Shown here piece after piece: positions 16,840 through 26,357 of a stretch of 64,000 bases of DNA. The position numbers were made by a program, and so were the translations under genes. The stretch's first letter is position 1. Every line of letters begins with the position of its first letter. The notes under the pieces are model-generated. The model saw only the letters and a list, made by a program, of their open reading frames with translations. It was not told the origin of the DNA and made no database searches. This DNA is from Rhizobium leucaenae USDA 9039 (GTDB lineage: Bacteria; Pseudomonadota; Alphaproteobacteria; Rhizobiales; Rhizobiaceae): contig NZ_AUFB01000009.1 of the NCBI RefSeq assembly GCF_000426285.1, forward strand, positions 173,787 to 237,786, read 5' to 3'.

Positions 16840-17745
16840 TCAAGCCGGTGGAGCAACTTCCGCAAGCGCCCGCAATTGCCTCACCAACTCTGCCTTCAGG
16901 TGCGTGAGGCCCTTGTAGGCCGTCTGCCGTTCATCCAAAGCATGCAGTTGTGCAGCAAAGCTCAATGCCAGTTCCGGGGCTTTGGGATGACCGGTGATCG
17001 CTGCGATGGGGTCGACATAGACGCGGATAGTGAAGAGGATATCGCCCGATTCCGGCAGCTTGCGCAGCGTCTGGCGCTCGACACGGGCAAAGCTGGTTTC
17101 GAGCGTTGGAGTGGTGCTGGCCGGCGGCCGCCTATGCTTTGCCGCCGGCAGGGACAGTTCGTTTGTTGTGCTCACCGACCAGTTCATCCGTTCGACGGGC
17201 TGGGCTACCTGCAAATTGTCGAAGATGCGGTTAATCAGGACGGCGTTTCGGGTGCCTTCGCCGAAACCGGGCACATCGGCATGAATCGCCTGCATCGGCC
17301 GGCCGAATTTTTCCCGGAGCGACCAGGAGGAGGGAAAGGCGACATGGCCGGCGACGAGATGCCAGCCATTCTCCTTGCGCCGCATGATGGCGAGATCGTC
17401 AGCGACGAGCGAACCAACTTTTAGAAGCGGTGGCAGGGAGGGATCGGCGAGATCGATCGAGTGACCGGCAGCGGAGACGATATTGCCGTCTCGGCGATAG
17501 ATCGCAGGATGCTGTTCGCAAAGATAGGCCGCCAGGAGCTCCAGGCATTCCTGCTGCGCATTTTCCGATCCGTCTTCGGAAACGAAAATCTCGTGCCGAT
17601 TGTCGTGAAGAAGCTCTCGCTTTTCATCGAGGTAGCGCTTGAGGTCGGCATCCGGCTCGATCCATCGCGCCGGATCGAGCGGCATCAGGCCGATCGTGAA
17701 GGGTTTTGCGGAGCCGTCATAGGGTGTGTAGGTCAACAAGGTCAT
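16840..17745 (-). CDS. DUF3445 / heme-dependent oxidative N-demethylase-like protein
   Basis: A 301-residue protein of the DUF3445 family, which contains the alpha subunit of heme-dependent oxidative N-demethylase. The family-typical opening FTIGLMPLDPARWIEPD, the PSLPPLLKVGSLVADDLAIM region and the VPGFGEGTRNAVLINRIF block are present. HVAFPSSWSLREKFGR carries a histidine that could be a heme ligand. No partner flavin or ferredoxin subunits are nearby. It is the last gene of a tight minus-strand run beginning at pepF, 10 bases after the NTF2-like gene. Substrate unknown. Confidence 0.8.
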   Translation of the reverse strand: MTLLTYTPYDGSAKPFTIGLMPLDPARWIEPDADLKRYLDEKRELLHDNRHEIFVSEDGSENAQQECLELLAAYLCEQHPAIYRRDGNIVSAAGHSIDLADPSLPPLLKVGSLVADDLAIMRRKENGWHLVAGHVAFPSSWSLREKFGRPMQAIHADVPGFGEGTRNAVLINRIFDNLQVAQPVERMNWSVSTTNELSLPAAKHRRPPASTTPTLETSFARVERQTLRKLPESGDILFTIRVYVDPIAAITGHPKAPELALSFAAQLHALDERQTAYKGLTHLKAELVRQLRALAEVAPPA

Positions 17746-17755
17746 GGATGGAAAC

Positions 17756-18124
17756 CTACTGCGTCAACGTTCCCTGATGGAAGACCATTCTCCAGCGCTC
17801 GTCCGCCTCCAGCCGCCAGATCGAGCTGCGCATTGTTCTGACTTCACGACCATCCGGATAGCGGCGGGTCGCACGATAGCTAGCGAGCGCAAGCGTATCG
17901 GAGAGCATCTTCAATTCAAAACCGGTCAGCGTTCGTGAAATACCTTCGGGCTCACCCTCGGCAAGCGGATCGACGATGTCGCGGAATGTGTAGAGCGTGC
18001 CCGAACTGCCAATCTCGCGAAACTCGGCGGACAACAGTTCCTCCAGCGCCGGTCTCGATGCACGCACCGCTGGATCGAAAAGTCGTTCTTCCAATTCCCT
18101 CAGATGCCGACTGAGGTCATCCAT
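17756..18124 (-). CDS. NTF2-like / DUF4440 protein
   Basis: A 122-residue protein with the small cone-shaped NTF2/SnoaL-like fold pattern: an N-terminal helix (LSRHLRELEERLFDPAV), a helix ending in LLSAEFREIGSSG, then four strands (TLYTFRDIV, LTGFELKMLSDTLALASYRATRR, TMRSSIWRLEADERWRMVFHQGTL). This matches DUF4440. Such proteins bind small ligands or act as accessory subunits. It sits between a YciI gene and the DUF3445 gene with gaps of 26 and 10 bases. No catalytic assignment is possible. Confidence 0.78.
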   Translation of the reverse strand: MDDLSRHLRELEERLFDPAVRASRPALEELLSAEFREIGSSGTLYTFRDIVDPLAEGEPEGISRTLTGFELKMLSDTLALASYRATRRYPDGREVRTMRSSIWRLEADERWRMVFHQGTLTQ

Positions 18125-18150
18125 CGCGGCGACGCCCTCCTGGTTTTCAA

Positions 18151-18435
18151 TCAGACCTTCAGGGCCTCCAGCCCTTCTATAACGGTCGTCAGAGCGATTT
18201 CCGTCACTTCGTAGGCGGCGATGCCGTGGATGGTGAAAGGATCGGCCGCGACATAGGCTTCCAGTTCGGCGCGGTCGCCGCTGGCAAAGACGATGCCGCC
18301 GGTGCGCGGCACCTTGCGACCGGAGGCGAGGAACCAGCCCTTCGCATAACCTTCCCTCACCCAGGCCATATGCGGCTCCATGTGCTTGTCGGCTTCGTCA
18401 TTGCCCTTGAGGTAGGTCAGCGCGAGAATGAACAT
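18151..18435 (-). CDS. YciI family protein
   Basis: A 94-residue dimeric alpha/beta (ferredoxin-like) protein of the YciI family. Family landmarks are the N-terminal strand MFILALTYLK, the conserved histidine in EPHMAWVREGYAKG, the SGRKVPRTGGIVFA hairpin and VAADPFTIHGIAAYEV near the C-terminus. YciI proteins include a muconolactone-type isomerase-like dehalogenase and many of unknown role. The gene begins four bases after the class IV aminotransferase stop, so translation is likely coupled. Confidence 0.88.
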   Translation of the reverse strand: MFILALTYLKGNDEADKHMEPHMAWVREGYAKGWFLASGRKVPRTGGIVFASGDRAELEAYVAADPFTIHGIAAYEVTEIALTTVIEGLEALKV

Positions 18436-18439
18436 TGGG

Positions 18440-19081
18440 TCAATTCCATATGAGTTGCGTGCGGATCAGTCCGCGCAGCGAGTTTCCGACATAAAGCTCA
18501 CCTTTTTCCAGATCGTCCAGCCTTATCCGGCCGACGCGGGCTTTGCGCTGGCAAATGAGCTCTGTGCGCAACACGCCAGCGAGCAGGCCGGACGAGATGG
18601 GCGGCGTTCGCAATGGGCCGGAACCCTCGTCGAGGAAGATCGAGGTAATGGTGCCCTCGCAGACCTCGTCCTTCTCATTGAGCAACAGCACTTCCTCAGC
18701 TTTCGCCAGCGAATATTCGGCGCGGGCAGCCTCATAGGCGGATCGGCGGGTGGTTTTGACGCGCAGCAGCGTGTCGGCGGAATCAAGTCGGGTTCCGGCA
18801 ATGCGGACGCGCCAGATGGCATCGGAAGCGAGGGGCGTGAAGGCGGCAGTCATCACGTCCGTCCGACCCGCGCGATCGAACGTCAGGCGCACCCGCAATG
18901 GAGCATTCGCGCCGACAACCGCGGCATCGAGTTTCGTCAGCGCATCCTTCGGCGGAGGAAAACCCAATCGGCGGGCGGAACGCTGGAGGCGGGCAAGATG
19001 CAGCCGCAGGCGCACGAAGCCCATCTGCGGCTCGTAGCGTAACGTCTCGATCAGCGAAAAGTCCCCTAGCGCCGGATCCAT
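18440..19081 (-). CDS. Class IV aminotransferase, aminodeoxychorismate lyase-like
   Basis: A 213-residue PLP enzyme of the class IV fold. The start is taken at ATG 19081 (MDPALGDF), preceded by GGGGGA and overlapping pabB by 16 bases. It shows FSLIETLRY at the N-terminus, RLHLARLQRSARRLGF, and the PLP-lysine segment KTTRRSAYEAARAEY. The cofactor/turn region LLNEKDEVCEGTITSIFLDEG and the C-terminal PPISSGLLAGVLR block follow. Coupled to pabB, it most likely releases pyruvate from 4-amino-4-deoxychorismate to give p-aminobenzoate (PabC activity) for folate. A D-amino-acid aminotransferase role is less likely given the context. Confidence 0.85.
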   Translation of the reverse strand: MDPALGDFSLIETLRYEPQMGFVRLRLHLARLQRSARRLGFPPPKDALTKLDAAVVGANAPLRVRLTFDRAGRTDVMTAAFTPLASDAIWRVRIAGTRLDSADTLLRVKTTRRSAYEAARAEYSLAKAEEVLLLNEKDEVCEGTITSIFLDEGSGPLRTPPISSGLLAGVLRTELICQRKARVGRIRLDDLEKGELYVGNSLRGLIRTQLIWN

Positions 19082-20253
19082 CGGTCCCCCATGGCGAAGC
19101 GCGCCTTTAACAGGCATTCTTCATATTCCGACTCCGCCGTCGAATCGAAAACAATGCCGCCGCCGACATTGAAGACGGCGCGGCCATCCTCGAACAGTGT
19201 GATGGTACGGATCGCCACGGAAAAGCGCATGGCGCCGCTAGGCGCAATCATGCCGATCGCCCCGCAATAGGCGTCGCGCGGGCCGTCTTCGAGGTCGTGC
19301 AGAATTTCCATCGCCCGGATTTTCGGCGCGCCGGTAATCGAGCCGCAGGGGAAGAGCGCTGCGAAGATATCGCGGATGGTCATGTTGGGGAGGAGCTTGG
19401 CCTGCACATGGCTGACCATCTGGTGCACGGTCGGATAGGTCTCGATCTCGAAAAGCTTCGGCACATCGAGCGTGCCGACCTCGGTAATGCGGGAGATGTC
19501 GTTGCGCAGGAGGTCGACGATCATGCGGTTCTCGGCCTGCGTCTTCTCGTCGGCCAGCATGGCGTCGATGATCTCGGCATCCTCGACGGCGTCAGCGCCG
19601 CGCTTGGCTGTGCCCTTCATCGGATGCGTCTCGATCCAGCCGTCGTCGTCGGTGCGGAAGAAGAGTTCGGGCGAGCGCGACAGGATAACCGGGCCGCCGA
19701 GATTGACCAGCGCTCCGTATTTCACCGGCTGAAGCTCGATCAGCGACCAGAAGGCGGCGCGGGCATCGCCATTCCAGCGAGCCGAGATCGGCATGGTGAG
19801 GTTTGCCTGATAACAGTCGCCCTGGCGCAAGTGCCAATGCAGCCGGTCGAATCTCTCTTTATATATATGGAAGTCCCACGCGGCCGTGGCGTCGGTCAAA
19901 AAAGCTTCGTTTTCGAGGCGTTGCAACGGCTGGGCGAGGGGATGGCCATCCGTCGCCGGAGCATCGAAGACACCGAAACAGAGCAGCGGCGTCTCGCGGT
20001 TCTCCTCCGCGAAAGGCGCAAGTTTTTCCTCGAAGAGATGGCCGGCCTCATAGGCCATATAGCCCGCCAGCCACTTTCCCCCGGCCTTTGCCCGTTGCAT
20101 CCGGTCAAGGGCGTCGAAGAATTCCGCGCGTCTTCGAGCCGTGATGATCTCCGCCGGCTCGGCGAAGAGCATCACCTGTCCTGTGCTGTCGTCCCGGAAG
20201 AGGACGTAGGGTTCGGTATCGGCCACGTGCGATTCTTTATCAGTGTGCATCAA
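19066..20253 (-). CDS. pabB: Aminodeoxychorismate synthase component I
   Basis: A 395-residue chorismate-binding enzyme that converts chorismate and ammonia to 4-amino-4-deoxychorismate. The conserved C-terminal blocks are clear: RSPELFFRT, IETHPMKGTAKRG, NRMIVDLLRNDISRI, and CGSITGAPKIRAMEILHDLE followed by RDAYCGAIGM. At 395 residues it lacks a fused glutaminase, and no pabA lies nearby, so glutamine amidotransferase activity must come from elsewhere. The start overlaps the pepF stop by four bases (ATGA), and the 3' end overlaps the aminotransferase gene. This indicates translational coupling across all three. Confidence 0.93.
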   Translation of the reverse strand: MMHTDKESHVADTEPYVLFRDDSTGQVMLFAEPAEIITARRRAEFFDALDRMQRAKAGGKWLAGYMAYEAGHLFEEKLAPFAEENRETPLLCFGVFDAPATDGHPLAQPLQRLENEAFLTDATAAWDFHIYKERFDRLHWHLRQGDCYQANLTMPISARWNGDARAAFWSLIELQPVKYGALVNLGGPVILSRSPELFFRTDDDGWIETHPMKGTAKRGADAVEDAEIIDAMLADEKTQAENRMIVDLLRNDISRITEVGTLDVPKLFEIETYPTVHQMVSHVQAKLLPNMTIRDIFAALFPCGSITGAPKIRAMEILHDLEDGPRDAYCGAIGMIAPSGAMRFSVAIRTITLFEDGRAVFNVGGGIVFDSTAESEYEECLLKARFAMGDRWIRR

Positions 20254-22106
20254 GCACTCTTATCAAGCGCCTCCAACTCATCGATAAGCCCTTCGATCAT
20301 CGACAGTCCCTTACTCCAGAACGACGGATCGGTGGCGTCGAGGCCGAAGGGCTTCAGGAGTTCGGAATGATGCTTGGTGCCGCCGGCCTTCAGCAGCTCG
20401 AAATATTTCGCCTGAAAGCCCTGCTCGGCATTCTGATAGACGGCGTAGAGCGAATTCACCAGGCAGTCGCCGAAGGCATAGGCGTAGACATAGAAAGGCG
20501 AGTGGATGAAGTGGGGGATATAGGCCCAGTAGGTCTCGTAGCCTTCGGAAATCTTGATCGCCGGTCCGAGACTTTCCGATTGGACGGAGAGCCACAGCTC
20601 GCCGATATCGTCCGACGTCAGCTCGCCGTTCTTGCGGGCAGTGTGAACCTTGCGTTCGAATTCGTAGAAGGCGATCTGGCGGACGACCGTATTGATCATG
20701 TCCTCGACCTTCTGGGCGAGCATCGCCTTGCGCTCGCGTTTGTCGGTGGTCTTGTCGAGCAATGCGCGGAAGGTCAGCATTTCGCCGAAGACGGAGGCGG
20801 TTTCGGCGAGCGTCAGCGGCGTCTGGCACATCAGCGCGCCTTGGCCGCCGGCAAGCACCTGATGCACGCCATGGCCGAGCTCGTGTGCCAGGGTCATGAC
20901 ATCGCGCGGCTTGCCCATATAGTTGACGAGCACATAGGGATGCGCCGAGGGAACGGTCGGATGCGCGAAGGCGCCCGGCGCCTTGCCGGGACGCACTGGT
21001 GCGTCGATCCATTCCTCGTCGAAGAAACGCTTGGCGATATCAGCCATTTCCGGAGCGAAATTGCCATAGGCGGAAAGAACGGTCTGTTTCGCTTCGGTCC
21101 AGGGGATCAGCGCATTGGACGTCTCAGGCAGCGGCGCATTGCGGTCCCAGAAATTCATCTGTTCCATGCCGAGCCACTTGGCCTTCATCGTATAATAGCG
21201 GTGCGACAGGCGAGGATAGGCGTCACGCACGGCAGCGGCCAATGCATCGACCACTTCGCGCTCGACGCGGTTGGCCAGATGCCGGCTGTCGGCGATGTCC
21301 TCGAAGCCACGCCAGCGGTCGGCAATGTCCTTATCCTTGGCGAGCGTATTGGTGATCAGCGTGAAGATACGCAAATTGGCCTTGAACGTGTCGGCGAGCG
21401 CCATTGCCGCCTTGCGGCGTACCTCGGGGTCCTTTTCCTGCAGCATGTTCAAGGCGACTTCCAGCGGCAGCTTCTCGCCGTCCACCTCGAAGCGCAGCTC
21501 CGCCATCGTCTCATCGAACAGGCGATTGAAGGCGGCGGCGCTGGTCATCGATTTTTCCAGGAATAGCTGCTCCAGCTTATCGTCGAGCTGGTAGGGCTTG
21601 TCCTTGCGCAGGTCGACGATCCAGGGGCGATAGTGTCCGGCGGCCGGATCGTTCGCCATGCAGGCATCCATCGCTGCATCGTCGATGCGATTGAGTTCCA
21701 GCGGAAAGAACAGCAGATGGGCGGAATAGTCGGTCAGCCGCGCCTGCACGTCGCCATAGAGCTTGCCGTTGGCCGGATCGCTGGTGTTGGAGAAATAGGT
21801 GAGGCCGCCGAAGGAGCCGAGGCGGCCCATGATGTCGTCCAGCGCTTCATATTCTTTCAGCGCGGCACCGATGCCCGCTTCGCCGGTCTTGGCGGCTGCG
21901 TCGGCGAGCTTGCCCTTCCACTTTTCCTCAAACGCGATCGCCGCTTTTCCGGCCTTTTCCATGTCGCTGACGAAGGCCGTGGACGTGGCGGACGGATAAA
22001 GGTCGCTGAGCTTCCAGGCGGGCAGGTCGCCGAGCGCGGCATTGGTCGCGGCGGCCGTCGGGCCAGCGGAAAAATTATGGGATGAATGGAGCGAGGTCGG
22101 GCTCAT
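20250..22106 (-). CDS. pepF: M3 family oligoendopeptidase
   Basis: A 618-residue cytoplasmic zinc metallopeptidase that cleaves short peptides. The zinc motif HExxH is seen as AHELGHGVHQ, with the third ligand expected in the downstream TLAETASVFGEM helix. The PepF-type blocks MGKPRDVMTLAHE, ARKNGELTSDDIGELW and HFIHSPFYVYAYAFGDCLV are present. Length is typical. It is the first gene of a six-gene minus-strand run; the upstream region, about 220 bases, is divergent from the sigma-54 regulator. No link between peptide degradation and pABA synthesis is obvious. Confidence 0.94.
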   Translation of the reverse strand: MSPTSLHSSHNFSAGPTAAATNAALGDLPAWKLSDLYPSATSTAFVSDMEKAGKAAIAFEEKWKGKLADAAAKTGEAGIGAALKEYEALDDIMGRLGSFGGLTYFSNTSDPANGKLYGDVQARLTDYSAHLLFFPLELNRIDDAAMDACMANDPAAGHYRPWIVDLRKDKPYQLDDKLEQLFLEKSMTSAAAFNRLFDETMAELRFEVDGEKLPLEVALNMLQEKDPEVRRKAAMALADTFKANLRIFTLITNTLAKDKDIADRWRGFEDIADSRHLANRVEREVVDALAAAVRDAYPRLSHRYYTMKAKWLGMEQMNFWDRNAPLPETSNALIPWTEAKQTVLSAYGNFAPEMADIAKRFFDEEWIDAPVRPGKAPGAFAHPTVPSAHPYVLVNYMGKPRDVMTLAHELGHGVHQVLAGGQGALMCQTPLTLAETASVFGEMLTFRALLDKTTDKRERKAMLAQKVEDMINTVVRQIAFYEFERKVHTARKNGELTSDDIGELWLSVQSESLGPAIKISEGYETYWAYIPHFIHSPFYVYAYAFGDCLVNSLYAVYQNAEQGFQAKYFELLKAGGTKHHSELLKPFGLDATDPSFWSKGLSMIEGLIDELEALDKSA

Positions 22107-22328
22107 GGGCGGTATTTCCTCTGCTTTTCTTTGCGGACCAGTTCGGTCTCTCCGTGTCTATTCGGCTGAAAAGACCGCGGCAAGGGCGATTTCCTTGAGA
22201 TCGAACAACCGAATTCATAGACGGCGTTACATTCGTCATAATGATTAAAATACGATGCTTTGGCAAAACTTCGTGTTCAAGCCTTTCTGCGAAGGTCGTG
22301 ATCAGGTTTCGCATGAAGTGAGGCACCA

Positions 22329-23912
22329 ATGACCGTATTTAATAGCGCCAAGGGGGGCGCGCAGATTCTTGTTGTTGAGGATGATCCGATTCAACGGCGT
22401 CTGCTGAAAAACGCTATCGAGCGGCACGGACACGTTGCTCATCTGGCGGAGAATGGCCGTTTCGGCCTTGAGATTCTGAAGCGCAACAGCGATCAGATCA
22501 ATGTGATCGTGCTCGATCTCATGATGCCGGAGATGAACGGCATCGAGTTTTTGAGCGCGCTGAGCGATATGGGCACCGATCTGCCCGTCATCGTGCAGAC
22601 GGGGCAGGGCGGTATCGAGACCGTAGTGCAGGCCATGCGGGCCGGCGCGTTCGATTTCGTCGTCAAGCCGGTATCGCCGGAACGGATAGGGGCCTCGATC
22701 GCCAATGCGCTGAAGCTGGATCAACGCGAGGCCAGGGCGCGGGCAGGACGTAGATCGCGCACGTCGACGATCAGCTTCGACGACATCGTCTCGGCGAGCC
22801 CGGCGATGATGCGGGTGATCGATCTTGCCCAGCGGGCGGCGCAATCCAACATCCCCGTCGTGCTCGAAGGCGAATCCGGCGTCGGCAAGGAACTGGTGGC
22901 GCGAGCCATCCAGGCTGGCAGCGACCGCGCCGGAAAGCCGTTTGTGACGGTCAATTGCGGTGCCATTCCGCACAATCTTGTGGAGAGCATTCTCTTCGGC
23001 CACGAGAAAGGCGCCTTCACGGGTGCCGCCGAGCGGCATGTCGGCAAGTTCATGGAGGCTGACGGCGGCACGCTGTTCCTCGACGAAGTCGGCGATCTGC
23101 CGCTGGAGGTGCAGGTCAAGCTCCTGCGCGCCGTGCAGCAGGGTGAGATCGAGACGGTCGGCGCACGCGTTGCCCAGAAGGTCAATGTCCGGCTGATCTC
23201 GGCCACCAACAAGGATTTGATCGAGGAGGTGAAGGCCGGCCGGTTCCGCGAAGATCTCTATTATCGCCTCAACGTCTTCCCGATCACCATGCCGGCGCTG
23301 CGTCGCCGCAAGGAAGATATTCCGTACCTGGCCCGCGCCTTCGCCGACCGATTTGCGCTCGAACAGAAGCTCGGTCATTCGCTGTCGATCAGCGCTGGCG
23401 CTCTGGCATTGCTGACGGCTTATGATTGGCCGGGCAATATCCGCCAGCTCGAAAACGCGATCTTCCGCGCCGTCGTGCTGTCGGAGGGTTCGGAACTGGT
23501 CGAAGCTGATTTCCCGCAGATCGCCGCACAGTTGCCTGGCTATTTCACCGCCGAGCATCCGACCTTAGTTGTGGATAATTCCGAGGCTTTCAGCATCGGC
23601 GCGGACGCCGGTGAAGCGTTCGAGCGCGGCATGCGCGTCATGTCCTCGGATGCGGCTACAACTTCGCCGCTTTCGATCGTCGAAACATTGTCTGCTTCTG
23701 CGTCAGACAATGTCATCGCCAGCACAGACCCGTCCGGTGATGTCAGAAAGCTCGCAGATGTTGAGGAAGAGCTCATTCGATTCGCCCTCAAATTCTATCG
23801 CGGGCAAATGAGTCAAGTGGCAAGGAAGCTCGGAATCGGGCGTTCGACTCTCTATCGCAAGTTGAAAGACTATGGGATAGACCCGGATGACCCGCAGAAA
23901 CATGCGGCCTGA
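22329..23912 (+). CDS. Sigma-54-dependent response regulator (NtrC family)
   Basis: A 527-residue activator. The N-terminal receiver domain (about 12-125) has the acidic pair EDD, the phospho-acceptor Asp in [11 protein letters not shown] and the lysine in VVKPVS. The AAA+ domain (about 150-390) carries Walker A GESGVGKE, the sigma-54 contact loop GAFTGA, Walker [10 protein letters not shown] and the arginine finger region [15 protein letters not shown] roughly 75-residue linker precedes a Fis-type helix-turn-helix at the C-terminus ([25 protein letters not shown]). No histidine kinase gene is adjacent, so it is an orphan regulator here. Confidence 0.94.
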   Translation: MTVFNSAKGGAQILVVEDDPIQRRLLKNAIERHGHVAHLAENGRFGLEILKRNSDQINVIVLDLMMPEMNGIEFLSALSDMGTDLPVIVQTGQGGIETVVQAMRAGAFDFVVKPVSPERIGASIANALKLDQREARARAGRRSRTSTISFDDIVSASPAMMRVIDLAQRAAQSNIPVVLEGESGVGKELVARAIQAGSDRAGKPFVTVNCGAIPHNLVESILFGHEKGAFTGAAERHVGKFMEADGGTLFLDEVGDLPLEVQVKLLRAVQQGEIETVGARVAQKVNVRLISATNKDLIEEVKAGRFREDLYYRLNVFPITMPALRRRKEDIPYLARAFADRFALEQKLGHSLSISAGALALLTAYDWPGNIRQLENAIFRAVVLSEGSELVEADFPQIAAQLPGYFTAEHPTLVVDNSEAFSIGADAGEAFERGMRVMSSDAATTSPLSIVETLSASASDNVIASTDPSGDVRKLADVEEELIRFALKFYRGQMSQVARKLGIGRSTLYRKLKDYGIDPDDPQKHAA

Positions 23913-24086
23913 GAGTATTTTAACGTTTAGGCAAGCATATTTTGTTACCTGTCGTAAAGCACTTGTTAGTGCATCGTTCACCATGTATGAAGAGGGCGAC
24001 CATGTGTGGCATTTTTGCCATCGTGTCACCGCAATTGACAGCCATTTGGAACACGATGCGACATTGTCTGTCGGACGGGGATCGAA

Positions 24087-26063
24087 TTGCCGAATCTGAG
24101 TGGAAATACCAAGCTTAATAGCTTGAGCAGGCTTTTTGCGTGCTCAGAGATATTTCGTAAGGTGGCCAAGGTCGTAGCCGTTGGCCTGCTTGCGATGGCT
24201 GTTTCCACTCCGGTTTTCGTTGGCACCCCCTCCCAGGCAGGCGGCGAAACCCGCAGCCTGAAGATCTATTATGTCCACACAGGCGAAAAGGCCGTCATCA
24301 CCTACAAGCGCAATGGAAAGTTCGATCCGGACGGTTTGGAAAAACTGAACCGCATCCTGCGCGACTGGCGTAAAAACCAGCCGACCAAGATGAACCCGCG
24401 CTTGTTCGACCTGATTTGGGAAGTCTACCGCGAAAGCGGTTCGCATGAATTCATCTATGTCGTCTGCGGCTTCCGCTCGCCGGGAACCAACGAGATGCTG
24501 CGCACGCGTTCGGCCCACACGGGTGTCGCGAAGAAGAGCCAGCATATGCTCGGCAATGCGATGGATTTCTACATTCCCGATGTCAGGCTCACCAAGTTGC
24601 GCGAGATCGGCATGAAGCTGCAGGTCGGCGGCGTCGGCTATTACCCGACCTCCGGCTCGCCCTTCGTGCACATGGACGTCGGCGGCGTGCGCGCCTGGCC
24701 GCGCATGGATCGCCAGGATCTCGTCCGTCTCTTCCCCGATGGCAAGACGATGCATATTCCGGCCGACGGTCGGCCATTGCCGGGCTATCAGGAGGCGGTT
24801 GCCGACTATAAGCGCCGCATGTCTTCCGACGATATCCAGATCGCCAGCTCTTCGTCTTCGCATCGCGGCTTCTTCGCCAGACTGTTTGGCGGCGGCGCTG
24901 ACGAGGAAGAAGACAATGCGGATGAAGGCGCACCCGCAACGGCAGCGCCGGCTACGCTCGTTGCCAAGAAGGGCCAGTCCGCCCCCGCAGCAGCGGATGA
25001 TGGCGACGACAACAGCCAGCCGGAGACGCAGGTTGCCAGCATAAACGCGCCTGTTCCGCAAGTTCGGCCGGCCTTCGGCAATCAGCCGGCGGGCAGCGAA
25101 GTGGTTTCGGCTCTGATGTCGCCGCCGCATAACGCCGCTCAAGATGCGCTTGACGCAGCCATGCCGGATGCTAACGGCCAGCAGCAGGACCAGCAATATG
25201 CTGATCTGCGCGCCTATCACGTTCCCGTGCCCTCGCTGCTTGATCGCCGTTCGCCCGGCGATGCCGAGCTAGCCTCGGCCGAGTCGGACGCGAAGGATCA
25301 GACCGCCGACGTGCCGGTTCCGGCCGAGCGTCCGGAAGTCGCCGAAAGCCTGCTCGCCTCCGCCGACGCCGATCCGGATGCGATCGACGACGCGGCCGAC
25401 GAAGGCGCGCTGTCGCCGTCGATCGTGGCGGCTCTCGAACAGCATCGCGTCGATCAATCGGATGCGAATGCCGGCGTTCCGGTCAATGTGGCTGCCAACA
25501 ACGCCGCATCCAAGGATGAGATGCCGCCGAAGAGCGTCGCGGATGCCGCACAGCCGGCGCAGGACAATGCCGTTGGCGACAATGACGCCGTCCGGGCTAT
25601 CGCTGCGGTCTCGCCGCAGAAGCGGCCGGGACAGCCAATGCCAATGCAGGTAGCGGCGCTTGCGCCCACCTCCAACAACATCAAGGTCAGCAGTGGCCGC
25701 TTCAACGATAGCTTCGAACCGGCCCGGCCGCAGGAGCGTCCGATTGCTGCCGGTATCGCCACCAAGGGCGGCCGGCCGAACAAGCAGGATGCAGCAGTGG
25801 CCGATGCCGGCCGCGCAACGGTGACCACCGAACCGAAGCTGACCGAGAAAATAATCTCGCAATGGGCGCTCGCCAACGCCCGCGTCGAGATCGTCAACCG
25901 CCCGGTCAAGGCACCGCGCTTTGTCAGCCCGACGTTGCGCGCCCAGCCGACTGCCGTTTATACCGAAGGCTTCAAAGTGCAGACCGCATCGATCGACCCG
26001 GAACGCTTCAGCGGTACGGCGGTGAACTTCCTGCAGGTGAAGAAGTTCAATTCGGTCGAATAG
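24087..26063 (+). CDS. DUF882 (M15-like peptidase) protein with long disordered tail
   Basis: A 658-residue exported protein. The most plausible start is TTG at 24087 after GGACGGGGA; no ATG upstream of the signal segment fits. A hydrophobic segment (about 25-45) ends near PSQAGG. The DUF882/peptidase M15-like domain occupies about 55-240, with zinc-ligand motifs SQHMLGNAMD and FVHMDVGG as in LD/DD-carboxypeptidases. Residues about 250-658 are low-complexity, rich in Ala, Pro, Asp and Gln, with no recognisable fold. It probably trims or binds peptidoglycan in the periplasm. It is separated from neighbours by more than 170 bases on each side. Confidence 0.85.
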   Translation: MPNLSGNTKLNSLSRLFACSEIFRKVAKVVAVGLLAMAVSTPVFVGTPSQAGGETRSLKIYYVHTGEKAVITYKRNGKFDPDGLEKLNRILRDWRKNQPTKMNPRLFDLIWEVYRESGSHEFIYVVCGFRSPGTNEMLRTRSAHTGVAKKSQHMLGNAMDFYIPDVRLTKLREIGMKLQVGGVGYYPTSGSPFVHMDVGGVRAWPRMDRQDLVRLFPDGKTMHIPADGRPLPGYQEAVADYKRRMSSDDIQIASSSSSHRGFFARLFGGGADEEEDNADEGAPATAAPATLVAKKGQSAPAAADDGDDNSQPETQVASINAPVPQVRPAFGNQPAGSEVVSALMSPPHNAAQDALDAAMPDANGQQQDQQYADLRAYHVPVPSLLDRRSPGDAELASAESDAKDQTADVPVPAERPEVAESLLASADADPDAIDDAADEGALSPSIVAALEQHRVDQSDANAGVPVNVAANNAASKDEMPPKSVADAAQPAQDNAVGDNDAVRAIAAVSPQKRPGQPMPMQVAALAPTSNNIKVSSGRFNDSFEPARPQERPIAAGIATKGGRPNKQDAAVADAGRATVTTEPKLTEKIISQWALANARVEIVNRPVKAPRFVSPTLRAQPTAVYTEGFKVQTASIDPERFSGTAVNFLQVKKFNSVE

Positions 26064-26357
26064 CCTATCGCCGCCGATCACCGGAAGACCGCCGCAGCGG
26101 GACCGACTGGCGGTCTCCGCTAGGTTCGAACTGAGCTAACGTCAAAGTTCGGTCGAAAGCGCTTACGGTGCTCCCATGCGGTGAAGTGGCCGACTTTGTC
26201 GCGCCGAAGGCTCTCATCAAAACATCAGCTCTCTCTGGTAGGATGGTGTCGCCGATACCTTGGATCGGTTTCGGGACACCGACACGCGTATATTTACGCC
26301 AGCCGAAAATCCGAGAAAAAGTGAGCGTCCCGAACCACAATCCTGCGGAGCCATAGA

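Noticed and set aside
19297..20370. Plus-strand open frame of 357 codons opposite pabB
   Set aside because: No motif, no ribosome-binding site; pabB motifs on the other strand are decisive.
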